Positions 19,946 through 28,613 of a stretch of DNA of 64,000 nt are shown here, one piece after another (the first letter of the stretch is position 1; the number at the start of each line of letters is the position of its first letter). Below the pieces are notes generated by a model. It had not been told where the DNA came from, made no database searches, and worked only from the letters and a program-made list of their open reading frames with translations. This DNA is from Bacteroidetes bacterium GWF2_43_63 (GTDB taxonomy: Bacteria > Bacteroidota > Bacteroidia > Bacteroidales > DTU049), in assembly GCA_001769275.1 (NCBI GenBank), contig MEOQ01000040.1, positions 227,718-291,717 on the forward strand, read 5' to 3'. The position numbers and the translations under genes were made by a program.

Positions 19946-22369
19946 CTAAAATACAATTGGCAGCACTTCCTTCATTTCTTTCACGAAATGGAATTTGATG
20001 TCGGCCAGATAGCGGTCTTCGATTTCGCTCAGGTCTTTGCGGTTTTCTTCGGAAATGATAATGGTTTTGATTCCACTGCGTCGGGCAGCAAGAATTTTTT
20101 CCTTGATTCCGCCAACTGGTAGCACTTTGCCTCGCAGTGTAATTTCACCGGTCATGGCAATATCATTTTTCACCGGTTTGTTCTGCAGCACGCTTGTCAG
20201 GGCTGTAAAAATTGTTATTCCGGCCGAAGGCCCGTCTTTGGGTGTCGCGCCTTCAGGAACGTGGATATGAACATTGTAATTATCGAGCTTCTCCGCATCA
20301 ATCTTCAGTTCTTTGGCATGCGATTTCAAATACTCAAAGGCCAGGGTAGCTGATTCTTTCATCACATCGCCCAGATTTCCGGTCATGGTGAGCATCCCTT
20401 TTCCTTTGCTCAGCGTTGCTTCGACATACAGAATTTCGCCGCCAAAAACAGTCCAGGCAAGACCTGTAACAAGTCCTATTGCGGGTTTTAGCTGTGCCTT
20501 ATTGCGCTGGAACGAAGGAATACCCAGAATTTTTTCAAGATGCTCCACTTTCAATGGCTCAATTTTTCTGCCCATTGCAAAGTCTGTGGCGTAGTGCCTG
20601 ATTACCTTTGCAATTGTTTTTTCAAGTGCCCGCACACCAGATTCACGGGTATAATCCGAAATAATGGTGTTGATGACTTTGTCGGCAAACTTCAGTTTTG
20701 ACTTTGCCATTCCGTTTTCGCCGAGTTGTTTCGGGATCAGGTGCCTTTTTGCAATCTCCAGTTTTTCCTCCTGTGTGTAACCGCTCAGGTCAATAATCTC
20801 CATGCGGTCGCGCAGTGCAGGATGAATGGTTGAAAGGTTGTTGGCCGTTGCAATGAAAAGTATTCTTGACAGGTCGTAATCGACTTCAAGGTAATTGTCG
20901 TAAAAAGTGTTGTTCTGTTCAGGGTCTAGTACTTCGAGCAAGGCTGCCTGCGGGTCGCCCTGCATGGTGTTGCCCGACACCTTGTCAATTTCGTCCAGCA
21001 CAAAAACCGGATTCGACGATTTCACTTTTTTCAGACTCTGAATGATTCGTCCGGGCATGGCGCCGATATAGGTTTTGCGATGGCCGCGTAATTCAGATTC
21101 GTCGCGGAGGCCGCCGAGCGACATGCGGATGTATTTGCGTTCAAGTGAGCGGGCAACACTGCGTCCCAACGACGTTTTGCCAACCCCGGGAGGGCCAAGC
21201 AGGCACAGGATCGGCGATTTCATGTCGCCTTTCAGCTGCAGCACAGCCAGATATTCGATTATCCGCTCTTTCACTTTTTCAAGCCCGTAATGGTCTTCGT
21301 CGAGAATGACGCGGGCATGATCCAGATTCATATTGTCTTCGGTGTAATCATTCCATGGCAATTCAACCAGAAACTCCAGATAATTGAGTTGTATCGAAAA
21401 CTCAGCTGCCGAAGGATTCATGCGCTTTAGCTTGGCCATTTCCTTGTCGAAAACTTCGGCAACAGTTTCTGACCATTTTTTACCGGCGGCTTTTTCCTGC
21501 AGCTCTTTGATTTCCTGCTCATGCGGAGCGCCACCCAGTTCTTCCTGAATGGTTTTGAGCTGCATATTCAGAAAATAATCGCGCTGCTGTTTATCAATAT
21601 CTGTTTTTACCTTTTCGTGAATCTGTTCTTTGATTTCGAGCATTTTCAGCTCGTTGGTCAAATGACGCAGCAAATCATTTCCAAGCTGCTCCAGATCTGT
21701 CAATTCAAGCAATTTCTGCTTCTCGGTGTGCTGGATTTTCAGATTAGACGAAATCATATGCATCAGCAACCACGGGCTTTCGATGTTTTCAATCGCAATG
21801 CGTGCTTCGGCCGGAACTTCAGAACCTTCTTTCAGAATCTGCATGGCTGTTTCCTTTACCGTCGACATGAGGGTAGGGAAGAGTTTCGAATAACCTGTAA
21901 GCCGCTGCGGACGGCCGTAAGTATGCACTTTAGCAATAAAATACGGATCCGATTTCACAAAATCATCAATCTGAAAACGACTGCGGCCCTGAATAATAAT
22001 GGTGACGGTGTCGTCGGGCATCTGCAACAATTTGATGATATAGGCCACTGTACCTACATTATACAAATCCATTGGTTCCGGATCTTCTACCTGGGCATCT
22101 TTCTGAGCAACAACACCGATTATGCGCTTTGCTTTGTAAACACTGCGAACCAGCTGTATCGATTTTTCACGGCCAACTGTAATTGGAATGATTACGCCCG
22201 GGAAAAGCACCGTGTTGCGCAATGGCAAAATGGGCAGTTCATCCGGAATATCTTCCTGTTGAATTGATTTTTCATCTTCCATCGACATAAGTGGAATAAA
22301 ATCACCATCTGAAGATAAAGCATCACTAAACAGAATTTCTCTGAGAATATCTTTTTTATTTTTTTTCAT
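19946..22369 (-). CDS. lon: ATP-dependent Lon protease
   Basis: 807 residues, full length for bacterial Lon. Order: N-terminal substrate-binding LON domain ([15 protein letters not shown] at about 44-58), coiled coil, AAA+ module with Walker A GPPGVGKT (about 392-399) and Walker B VFVLDEID, then the C-terminal protease domain with catalytic Ser715 in KDGPSAG and Lys758 in GGIKEK. It degrades damaged and short-lived regulatory proteins in the cytoplasm. It stands as a single gene, 80 bp from the GlmU-like gene upstream on the same strand. Confidence 0.98.
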   Translation of the reverse strand: MKKNKKDILREILFSDALSSDGDFIPLMSMEDEKSIQQEDIPDELPILPLRNTVLFPGVIIPITVGREKSIQLVRSVYKAKRIIGVVAQKDAQVEDPEPMDLYNVGTVAYIIKLLQMPDDTVTIIIQGRSRFQIDDFVKSDPYFIAKVHTYGRPQRLTGYSKLFPTLMSTVKETAMQILKEGSEVPAEARIAIENIESPWLLMHMISSNLKIQHTEKQKLLELTDLEQLGNDLLRHLTNELKMLEIKEQIHEKVKTDIDKQQRDYFLNMQLKTIQEELGGAPHEQEIKELQEKAAGKKWSETVAEVFDKEMAKLKRMNPSAAEFSIQLNYLEFLVELPWNDYTEDNMNLDHARVILDEDHYGLEKVKERIIEYLAVLQLKGDMKSPILCLLGPPGVGKTSLGRSVARSLERKYIRMSLGGLRDESELRGHRKTYIGAMPGRIIQSLKKVKSSNPVFVLDEIDKVSGNTMQGDPQAALLEVLDPEQNNTFYDNYLEVDYDLSRILFIATANNLSTIHPALRDRMEIIDLSGYTQEEKLEIAKRHLIPKQLGENGMAKSKLKFADKVINTIISDYTRESGVRALEKTIAKVIRHYATDFAMGRKIEPLKVEHLEKILGIPSFQRNKAQLKPAIGLVTGLAWTVFGGEILYVEATLSKGKGMLTMTGNLGDVMKESATLAFEYLKSHAKELKIDAEKLDNYNVHIHVPEGATPKDGPSAGITIFTALTSVLQNKPVKNDIAMTGEITLRGKVLPVGGIKEKILAARRSGIKTIIISEENRKDLSEIEDRYLADIKFHFVKEMKEVLPIVF

Positions 22370-22449
22370 GCTGTCAAAATGTCAATAAGCCGCCTGTTTT
22401 TTGCGGAGTGTTCCCCCTTGCCAATATAAATGCCAAAAGGAAAAATAGT

Positions 22450-23658
22450 TTATTTATTATGCCATTCTTCAGTGTGACTGAAAATATGGTTAAGCATATT
22501 GCGCACTGAATCAGTTAGTTGCAGACCTCTTCGAGCCATTACCCGTTCCGCCACTACCATTGCTTTTTCAAATTGAAAATCTGTCAGTTTGGCGGTACTT
22601 CCCCACGAAAACGAAGGGACGAAGTTGCGGTGGAAACCATCTCCATATAAATTACACGAGACGCCGGTAACGGTTCCCGTGTTAAACATCGTATTGATGC
22701 TGCATTTGGTATGGTCGCCCATGATAAGTCCGCAAAACTGCAGGCCTGTCGAAGCAAACCCTTTCTTCACATAGCTCCAGAGTTTGACTTCTTCGTAGGT
22801 GTTTTTCAGATTGCTGTTGTTGGTATCGGCTCCAAGGTTGCACCATTCTCCGATGACCGAATTGCCGAGAAATCCATCATGGGCTTTGTTCGAATAGCCC
22901 AGAAAAACTGAGTTGTTCACTTCGCCGCCGACTTTGCAATGCGGTCCGATGATGGTTGGTCCGTAGATTTTCGAACTCATTTTCAGCGTCGAGTGTTCGC
23001 CAAGCGCGAAAGGTCCGCGGATGACACAATTTTCCATCACTTCGGTGTCTTTGCCAATGTAAATTGGGCCTGAGGAGGCGTTCAGAATAGAGAATTCGAC
23101 AACAGCACCTTCTTCAATAAATATATTTTCCGGATTCACATAGCGGTTCGAGGCGTGCAGGGGAGCGCTTTTCCGATCTTTTGTCAGAAATAAAAAATCA
23201 TCTTTCAACAGATCTCCGGCCATTGAAAACAAATCCCAGGGATTCGTAATGGCAGTATGCGTACGGATTGTTTCGATTGACTGAGGCCTCAGTTGGGAGA
23301 GATCGAGATATTCCGAAAATAACAATAACCCCTGAACCTGTGATTCCGACAGGCGTGCCGCCAGAATATTATTGTCAGCATCAGTCAAAACGCTGTTTTC
23401 TTTCAGCTGCAGAATAGCGCTGACCATTTGCTGATCGGGGATGATGGATCCGTCGATCAAAATATTATCGGCTGATACTGTAACCGGGAACACCGGTTTG
23501 ATGTAATCAGGAGCCAGACACGAAACGGAGTTCGGGAACCAGCGTTGCCATTTTTCGAAAACAGTGGTAATACCAGCTCGCAGTTCTGCCACCGGGCGGG
23601 TGAAAGTCAGCGGCAACAGATGCATACGGGTGAAACTGTCGAACAGGATGATATTCAT
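22450..23658 (-). CDS. GlmU-like putative sugar nucleotidyltransferase/acetyltransferase
   Basis: 402 residues of the Bacteroidota-type family annotated as UDP-GlcNAc diphosphorylase/GlcN-1-P acetyltransferase-like. The N-terminal half is nucleotidyltransferase-like (MNIILFDSFTRMHLLPLTFTRPVAELRAG...). The C-terminal half is a left-handed beta-helix with hexapeptide repeats (IGKDTEVMENCVI, IGPHCKVGGEV, IGEWCNLGADTNNSNLKN). A role in activating amino sugars for cell wall or LPS is likely from the family; the exact substrate is not settled by sequence. It lies downstream of rpmE2 but is separated from it by a terminator. Confidence 0.85.
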   Translation of the reverse strand: MNIILFDSFTRMHLLPLTFTRPVAELRAGITTVFEKWQRWFPNSVSCLAPDYIKPVFPVTVSADNILIDGSIIPDQQMVSAILQLKENSVLTDADNNILAARLSESQVQGLLLFSEYLDLSQLRPQSIETIRTHTAITNPWDLFSMAGDLLKDDFLFLTKDRKSAPLHASNRYVNPENIFIEEGAVVEFSILNASSGPIYIGKDTEVMENCVIRGPFALGEHSTLKMSSKIYGPTIIGPHCKVGGEVNNSVFLGYSNKAHDGFLGNSVIGEWCNLGADTNNSNLKNTYEEVKLWSYVKKGFASTGLQFCGLIMGDHTKCSINTMFNTGTVTGVSCNLYGDGFHRNFVPSFSWGSTAKLTDFQFEKAMVVAERVMARRGLQLTDSVRNMLNHIFSHTEEWHNK

Positions 23659-23675
23659 GCCGTAAAAATAATAAA

Positions 23676-23699
23676 AAAAGCCCTGTTGAGAGGGCTTTT
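23676..23699 (-). terminator. Terminator downstream of rpmE2
   Basis: 9-bp stem AAAAGCCCT/AGGGCTTTT (23676-23684 and 23691-23699), loop GTTGAG. On the minus strand it is followed by a T-rich run. Confidence 0.85.
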
Positions 23700-23721
23700 A
23701 CAGTATTTTGAAACAGACAAA

Positions 23722-23994
23722 TTATTTGCTTTCGCCTTTTTGTTCGTAATGTTTCTGGTAGCGGCTTTTAAATTTATCAACACGGCCGGCAGTGTCAACC
23801 AGTTTCATTTTTCCGGTGAAGAACGGATGAGAAGTGTGTGAGATTTCGAGTTTCACGAGCGGATATTCTTTTCCGTCTTCCCAAACGATGGTATCTTTTG
23901 TATTAACCGTTGAACGGGTCATGAAAGAATAATCGTTTGATGTATCTTTGAATACAACGAATCTGTAGCTCTCGGGATGAATACCTTTTTTCAT
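23722..23994 (-). CDS. rpmE2: 50S ribosomal protein L31 type B
   Basis: 90 residues from ATG 23994 ([17 protein letters not shown]...). Motifs typical of type B (zinc-free) L31 are present ([32 protein letters not shown]), and the Cys quartet of the zinc-binding type is absent. An in-frame upstream ATG at 24045 is rejected because the promoter lies between the two. It is a component of the large ribosomal subunit. Single-gene unit with its own promoter and terminator. Confidence 0.97.
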   Translation of the reverse strand: MKKGIHPESYRFVVFKDTSNDYSFMTRSTVNTKDTIVWEDGKEYPLVKLEISHTSHPFFTGKMKLVDTAGRVDKFKSRYQKHYEQKGESK

Positions 23995-24015
23995 ATCCTT
24001 ATTTATTTGGGAGTG

Positions 24016-24045
24016 CAAAATTAGAAAAAATTTCTGAATAAACAA
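24016..24045 (-). promoter_or_regulatory. rpmE2 promoter: TTG-N19-TAATTTTG
   Basis: The -33 TTG (24043-24045) and -7 TAATTTTG (24016-24023) are separated by 19 bp on the minus strand. It is the best canonical Bacteroidota promoter in the window and predicts a leader of about 20 nt. Confidence 0.75.
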
Positions 24046-24126
24046 AATTGTCGGAAAATATTTTTCAAATCAGTCCTTAGGGCATGCGGCATGCGGCACA
24101 ACGCAGAAAGGTCGGGCGCACGTCTT

Positions 24127-24191
24127 CCCGACGATTCCACGTCAGCAATGCAGTGTTGTCAACCCCTTCAAGCTGACGGTAGAATGTCGGG
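24127..24191. repeat. Hairpin repeat related to the ATTCCACCGTC family
   Basis: Imperfect inverted repeat with arms 24127-24146 and 24172-24191. One arm reads CGACGATTCCACGTC, and the complement of the other reads CGACATTCTACCGTC. This is the same arm pattern as at 16055-16156 and 60743-60796. It lies in the intergenic space before the DUF4143 gene stop. Confidence 0.55.
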
Positions 24192-24211
24192 GAGCACCCC
24201 AGATACCTTCT

Positions 24212-25360
24212 TCATTCATCAATTTCATTCATTTTCTGAAACGGTATGGCTGTAATACCATTGCTGCGTTTCTGTATTGTATCTCCACCATAAACGATGT
24301 AGCCGCTTTCCGTATTTGAAAGTTTGTTCCAGAACTGGATTCCTTTGAAAAAATCACCTGATATTGTTTGTGATGATTTGATTTCAACAGGTGTTTTCTT
24401 GTCACTATTAACCAATAACAAATCTATTTCGTTTCCGGTATTGTCGCGCCAGAAATACAAATTACTTTCCTTGCCAGCATTATATCTACGTTTCAGGAAG
24501 TCTATTATGACAGCGTTTTCGAACAGACTGCCCCGTAGCGGGTGAGTTTTCAACTGCGTTTCGTTTTCGATCCCCAGCAGGCTGCAGACAAGTCCGGTGT
24601 CGTAAAAATAGAGTTTTGGCATTTTTACAACACGTTTGTTGAAATTCTCGTGATAGGGTCTGAGTCTGAAAACAATAAAACTTGTTTCAAGCACACTTAT
24701 CCACGCTCCGATTGTTTTAACATCCACGCCGACATCGTTTGAGACGCTGCTCATGTTCAGCAATTGTCCTGTCCGGCCGGCCAGCAGGTGCAGAAATTTT
24801 TCAAACGTATATAAATCGGAAATGTTTCTGATTAGTCTTACATCCCGTTCAACGTAGGTACGGATATAATTCTGATAGAATTTGAGGTGGTCCGTATCAG
24901 AGCTGTAGATGGCTGGATAACAACCTTTCAGCAAAAGACCGTTGACGTTGGAATAGTCTCCGATTTCACCATAACTCAATGGCAGCAAAAACAAATAAGC
25001 CACCCTGCCGGCCAGGCTCTGTGATATATTCTCCTGCAAAAGAAAATTGTTCGATCCGGTGAGAATAAACCTTCCATTCTGTTTGCTGTCGTCAAGTATT
25101 TGTTGCAGGTACGAGAAAATTTCCGGTACACGCTGAACCTCATCCAGTATTGCACCCTCGGGATAGCTATTCAAAAAGCCCCTGGGATCTTCAATGGCGA
25201 AGCGGCGCGTGTCTGGGTTTTCAAGGTTTACATAAGGCTTATCGGCAAACACTTTTTTCACCAGCGTTGTTTTACCCGATTGCCGCGGGCCAGTCACTGC
25301 AACAGCCTTGAATTGTTTCGATAAGGCAATGAGTTCTTTTTCAGAATGACGGATTATCAT
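24212..25360 (-). CDS. AAA ATPase with DUF4143 C-terminal nuclease-like domain
   Basis: 382 residues. The N-terminal AAA_14 domain has Walker A GPRQSGKTTL (about 24-33) and Walker B GAILDEVQRV (about 69-78). The C-terminal DUF4143 domain has PD-(D/E)xK-like residues (FWRDNTGNEIDLLL...PVEIKSS at about 310-340). The family is common as solitary genes in Bacteroidota and archaea. Its function is unclear, and defence or mobile-element roles have been suggested. It has its own promoter with a palindrome between the boxes, and the AT-rich DNA upstream holds a G10 tract. Accessory gene, probably acquired. Confidence 0.88.
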   Translation of the reverse strand: MIIRHSEKELIALSKQFKAVAVTGPRQSGKTTLVKKVFADKPYVNLENPDTRRFAIEDPRGFLNSYPEGAILDEVQRVPEIFSYLQQILDDSKQNGRFILTGSNNFLLQENISQSLAGRVAYLFLLPLSYGEIGDYSNVNGLLLKGCYPAIYSSDTDHLKFYQNYIRTYVERDVRLIRNISDLYTFEKFLHLLAGRTGQLLNMSSVSNDVGVDVKTIGAWISVLETSFIVFRLRPYHENFNKRVVKMPKLYFYDTGLVCSLLGIENETQLKTHPLRGSLFENAVIIDFLKRRYNAGKESNLYFWRDNTGNEIDLLLVNSDKKTPVEIKSSQTISGDFFKGIQFWNKLSNTESGYIVYGGDTIQKRSNGITAIPFQKMNEIDE

Positions 25361-25364
25361 GATA

Positions 25365-25394
25365 CAAATTTACAAATATGGAATTGAATTCCAA
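25365..25394 (-). promoter_or_regulatory. Promoter of the DUF4143 gene with internal palindrome
   Basis: -33 TTG (25392-25394) and -7 TAAATTTG (25365-25372), spacing 19. The G of the -7 box is only 4 nt before ATG 25360, predicting a leaderless transcript. The 13-bp palindrome GGAATTGAATTCC (25380-25392) sits between the boxes, where a bound protein would block RNA polymerase. Confidence 0.6.
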
Positions 25395-25655
25395 AATTGT
25401 AAAGACAATTAATTTCAGTAATAAATGTTAAATTTGGGTCGCCTTTATCCGAAATGGCTTCATGCCCAAAAAAAAACATGAAACCGCGTCGGAAGGGGGG
25501 GGGGAGTAGTATGGGTGCGTAATCTAGCGTCCCATTTGGTGTTCCAAAATAGAAAACTCATGTTCAGCACACATCAAATTTATTACACAGCACACTACTC
25601 AAATTTCCCAACCATCAAAAATTCAAAAATTTCAAAACTTTCCCATGTATTATAA

Positions 25656-25678
25656 CAAAACCCCGCTGGTGGGCGGGG
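25656..25678 (-). terminator. Terminator downstream of the RHS-tip/lipoprotein genes
   Basis: GC stem CCCCGC/GCGGGG (25661-25666 and 25673-25678) with loop TGGTGG. It is followed on the minus strand by TTTTG. It ends the minus-strand set ppnP to lipoprotein. Confidence 0.65.
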
Positions 25679-25747
25679 CGATGTTGTATTGAGCTATTAG
25701 GATTTATCGGGGATGGTGCAAGGCAGCATTGCAAGCCATTGCAATGA

Positions 25748-26518
25748 CTACCAATTATTCTCATCTTCAATAATAAACTCGTGATAATAAGTCCAATTTG
25801 TGTCGATAAATACTCCTTGCGTAGAATCAAATTTATTACTCGAATACACAAACCATTCATATTGAAAATTATATCTGGGTTTCAGCAAGTATTTGATAAT
25901 AATATTTCCATTTGCTATTTCAACATCAATAAAATCTACTTTATTTGAAAGCAAATAATTTTTATTAGCTACAGCACTATCTTGGATTGGTCGATAAAAT
26001 TGATACATTGCATCATCATAAATAATTGATTGAAGTTTCAGATTTTGATTTTTATCACATGATGATTCTTGAAGTTTTTTTACCAATAAATAATTTATTA
26101 ATACGATACTGTCATTTTTTAAATTTTCCCAACGTTTTAAAATATAAGACAAATGATATGGGTTTTCTTTTATGAGTTTTGTACGTACAATTGAGTCAAC
26201 TTCGGAGAGTGTCAACCCACAATGATTTTCAGAATACCATTTTTCCCATCGGTCAATATCGGCATTCATCTCTTTTTTGCTTTTCCAGTAAGCTTCTCCT
26301 GTTGTCCATTCAATATCAATATTTGGAGGTATTCCTGTCAAACAGTCAAGATATGTTAGAGACTTTACATAACGGGAAAGAAAATTTCTGTCATCTGATT
26401 TTACAGATTTTATACAAAACTCAAATCTGTCTTTAAGTTTCTTGTCTTCTTCACAATTTCGGTTACAGGCTGTCATCGAAAACACAAGAAGAATTCCGAT
26501 TATTACAAATGGTTTCAT
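25748..26518 (-). CDS. Hypothetical lipoprotein paired with the RHS tip
   Basis: 256 residues with a lipoprotein signal (MKPFVIIGILLVFSMTAC, lipobox MTAC). The mature part is charged, rich in Lys, Asn and Trp, and AT-rich in codon use. No family recognised. It starts 4 bp after the stop of the RHS-tip gene. Small genes directly behind RHS tips often encode immunity proteins, and a lipid-anchored immunity protein would fit a toxin acting outside the cytoplasm. That role is inference only. Confidence 0.75.
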   Translation of the reverse strand: MKPFVIIGILLVFSMTACNRNCEEDKKLKDRFEFCIKSVKSDDRNFLSRYVKSLTYLDCLTGIPPNIDIEWTTGEAYWKSKKEMNADIDRWEKWYSENHCGLTLSEVDSIVRTKLIKENPYHLSYILKRWENLKNDSIVLINYLLVKKLQESSCDKNQNLKLQSIIYDDAMYQFYRPIQDSAVANKNYLLSNKVDFIDVEIANGNIIIKYLLKPRYNFQYEWFVYSSNKFDSTQGVFIDTNWTYYHEFIIEDENNW

Positions 26519-26522
26519 ATTT

Positions 26523-27449
26523 TCACTTGCCTTTCACTTCAGTTATTACTGGGGTAGATACCCGACTTTGCTTAACAGAAAAATTCTCTCCTGTTGTATA
26601 CTCGATATCTGTTACTGTCCCATCATCCTTTTCTGTTTGGAATAATGGATTATCCCAGTTCCCACCCTTATCTGTTCTTGTATTATTGTTAACATTATTT
26701 TCTGCATCAACGCCCCAGCCAATATGAGCCTGCTGTTGTGTGTTGTCTTCAAGTTGCATTGCAAATTGCTCAACTAACTCATGAGCCAACTTCCCAATTT
26801 GTGTAAAACCTTCAGATATAAAATATCCCTTAAACACTTTCTCATTATAAGAAAATTCGAATGGACCAGTGGGATTAAAGCACTTAATATCATACATATC
26901 TATTTCTGCAGTTGTAGCTTTCCCAACATCGACATTTTCTTTGTCGTATACAATTCTCGCTTTCATAACCCTCGTATCGGTAACCAATTTATTCATTTCC
27001 TCATAGAAAGCTTTGCCATTTGGAGTCATATCATCGACATTTCCTGGGAAATCTTTGTTGGTTCCAATTACCACCTCATATTGCCCATTTCCAACTGCTT
27101 TTAACCCAACGGCAAATTGACCTTCCAAGCCCATATTCATTACTTCTAAATAGGAATCAATAGCCTTTTGGCTATCAAAAGACACATAAATCTTTTTACC
27201 ATCCCTATCGACAAACAAAATTGGAGAATTTGCTGCGAAGCAATATGGTGATAAATCAGGATAATCTTTAAATAACGGATCCACACTCATCCACCTGCCT
27301 AACCTCGAATCATAAATCCGCGCACCAAAATCAACACTATTTCCAGTTCCTTTCACCTCATTGTCGTTCTCTTTGCCGTTGAATCCGAAACTGTAGTTGT
27401 CCGATGAGTATTTAATATCCGCTTTATCAGAAGCAAGGCTCAGTCTCAT
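26523..27449 (-). CDS. RHS core C-terminal fragment with variable tip domain
   Basis: 308 residues. Residues 20-85 are the RHS-associated core end (FGFNGKENDNEVKG, GARIYDSRLGRWMSVDP, DLSPYCFAANSPILFVDRDG). The usual long series of YD repeats and any export signal are missing. The tip (about 86-308) is a variable domain with H223-E224-L-V-E227 and H242, resembling metal-binding peptidase-like tips. A classical HExxH is absent. The ATG lies 1 nt after the stop of the ModE-like gene, so the 5' part was lost or replaced at this exact point. It could be an orphan toxin cassette or a pseudogene remnant. AT-rich base use suggests transfer. Confidence 0.75.
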   Translation of the reverse strand: MRLSLASDKADIKYSSDNYSFGFNGKENDNEVKGTGNSVDFGARIYDSRLGRWMSVDPLFKDYPDLSPYCFAANSPILFVDRDGKKIYVSFDSQKAIDSYLEVMNMGLEGQFAVGLKAVGNGQYEVVIGTNKDFPGNVDDMTPNGKAFYEEMNKLVTDTRVMKARIVYDKENVDVGKATTAEIDMYDIKCFNPTGPFEFSYNEKVFKGYFISEGFTQIGKLAHELVEQFAMQLEDNTQQQAHIGWGVDAENNVNNNTRTDKGGNWDNPLFQTEKDDGTVTDIEYTTGENFSVKQSRVSTPVITEVKGK

Positions 27450-27450
27450 T

Positions 27451-27819
27451 TTACAGCTTTTTGCCCTTCAACGTGCGCTTGAACGAAACAATGTATTGTT
27501 CAAAGGCCGGCTCGAGTTTTTCGATCAGATTGTAATAGGCATGCATCAATGCTTCGCCGTCTGGCGATAGGGTGGTGATGCCACCGTCTTTGCCGCCGCG
27601 GGTTTTTACAAATAGTTGAAAACCCAGCGCTGTCTCGCAATTGCGGATCATATCCCAGGCCTTGCGATAGCTGATTTTCATCTCTTTGGCTGCACTGCTG
27701 ATCGACCGGTTTTTTTCGATCGAAAGCAACAATGCCCACATTTCCGGAGAAACAATGTTTCCGTGCTCTTTGTCGGCCAGCCAGAAGGAAAAGCCGACAT
27801 AAATATTATCGTATTTCAT
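27451..27819 (-). CDS. ModE-like winged-helix DNA-binding protein
   Basis: 122 residues. A LysR/ModE-type winged helix spans the protein: MWALLLSIEKNRSISSAAKEMKISYRKAWDMI is the HTH (about 28-59) and KTRGGKDGGITTLSPDGEAL the wing. It matches the ModE N-terminal domain and lacks the C-terminal molybdate-binding domains. Such short forms occur in Bacteroidota and may regulate molybdenum genes; moeA and moaA lie 25 kb away in this window. It is 22 bp downstream of ppnP and 1 bp upstream of the RHS tip, so it is probably co-transcribed with both. Confidence 0.85.
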   Translation of the reverse strand: MKYDNIYVGFSFWLADKEHGNIVSPEMWALLLSIEKNRSISSAAKEMKISYRKAWDMIRNCETALGFQLFVKTRGGKDGGITTLSPDGEALMHAYYNLIEKLEPAFEQYIVSFKRTLKGKKL

Positions 27820-27841
27820 TGAACCGGTCGTATTGCTACGA

Positions 27842-28123
27842 TCAAATATACTGACAGCGGTAGGAACATGGGGCGCTTACACGCATTTTGAACTTGTTGT
27901 CTTTTTCAATGCGGAATGATTCAAATGGTTTGTACATTTTGAATTCGGTTTCACCGGGAAGCATGGCTTCGATTTCGCCGCATACAACGGTCATTATTTC
28001 AATAGAGGCTGTGCCAAACTCATAGTTGCCGGGCTCAATAACTCCAACAGTGAAGTTGCCATCTTTGTTTTCAACGGCCATCGATTTCACTGCCCCGTCG
28101 TAATATTCATTTACCTTAATCAT
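27842..28123 (-). CDS. ppnP: Pyrimidine/purine nucleoside phosphorylase PpnP
   Basis: 93 residues from ATG 28123 (MIKVNEYYDGAVKSMAVE...). An upstream in-frame ATG (28171) would add a non-conserved extension. It is a small cupin of the YaiE/DUF1255 family, with conserved GNYEFGTASIEIMTVVCGE and KPFESFRIEKDNKFKMRV. The family catalyses phosphorolysis of a wide range of nucleosides in the cytoplasm. Full length for the family. First gene of the minus-strand set with the ModE-like gene. Confidence 0.92.
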   Translation of the reverse strand: MIKVNEYYDGAVKSMAVENKDGNFTVGVIEPGNYEFGTASIEIMTVVCGEIEAMLPGETEFKMYKPFESFRIEKDNKFKMRVSAPCSYRCQYI

Positions 28124-28280
28124 AGTAAGTAGTGTTTGCTGCAAATATCGGAATTGTTTCTTTAATGGCAAAAAAATGCAAATATAAATCCGCGCAAAGC
28201 TTGCAAGTATTTACTTGAATCCCAGTTACACAGAGTTTCCCGGAGTTTTACACAGAGGCGCACGGAGTTTGATTATCTTA

Positions 28281-28392
28281 AAAAGCCGTTTGCTGTGCAC
28301 AAACACAACTCTGTTGTGTTTGATCAATTACAGCCAGATGAATTTGCAAGCGAGCTTGCAAATTCATCTGGCTGTAATTTACAACGGCTTTT
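28281..28392. repeat. Cruciform unit 1 (112 bp)
   Basis: Ends AAAAGCCGTT/AACGGCTTTT form a perfect 10-bp stem (28281-28290 and 28383-28392). Hairpin A: 10-bp stem 28300-28309/28313-28322 around loop TCT. Hairpin B: perfect 25-bp stem 28326-28350/28355-28379 around loop CGAG. The result is a three-way, clover-like fold on either strand. Confidence 0.85.
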
Positions 28393-28500
28393 GCGTTGCC
28401 CTGATATAGAAACATTTAGACTTCATGAAGCATATTAATAAATAAAGTACATCCATTTCCAACAAAAATTACTTTCAGAAATATCATAAAGAAAATGCAC

Positions 28501-28613
28501 AAAAGCCATTTGCACCGCGCAAACACAACACTGTTGTGTTTGATTATTTGCTGTGGGTTGATTTTGCAAACCTGTTTGCGAAATTCAATCTGCAGCAAAT
28601 GATAATGGCTTTT
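28501..28613. repeat. Cruciform unit 2 (113 bp)
   Basis: Ends AAAAGCCATT/AATGGCTTTT (28501-28510 and 28604-28613) are a perfect stem with one compensatory change relative to unit 1 (G-C to A-T). Hairpin A stem 28520-28529/28533-28542 is identical to unit 1 with loop ACT. Hairpin B (28546-28600) is imperfect: outer 8 bp ATTTGCTG/CAGCAAAT, inner GCAAAC/GTTTGC, with mismatches between. Confidence 0.8.

Larger units (their letters stand above)
25361..25747. other. AT-rich intergenic region with homopolymer tracts
   Basis: Between the DUF4143 gene and the lipoprotein gene. Besides the promoter and a terminator it holds an A9 run (about 25469) and a G10 run at 25495-25504, about 135 bp upstream of the DUF4143 start. 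No gene was seen. Confidence 0.6.

Noticed and set aside
21521..22267. 248-codon ORF on the plus strand
   Set aside because: Lies antisense inside lon, whose product is unmistakable; the composition of the ORF is a reflection of lon codons.
24046..24211. tRNA gene
   Set aside because: Hairpins are present, but no T-loop GTTCGA or anticodon arm can be arranged; the sequence matches a dispersed hairpin family.
28215..28598. ORFs of 60-64 codons in the composite element
   Set aside because: They read through inverted repeats and hairpin arms; no start signals and no protein-like composition.
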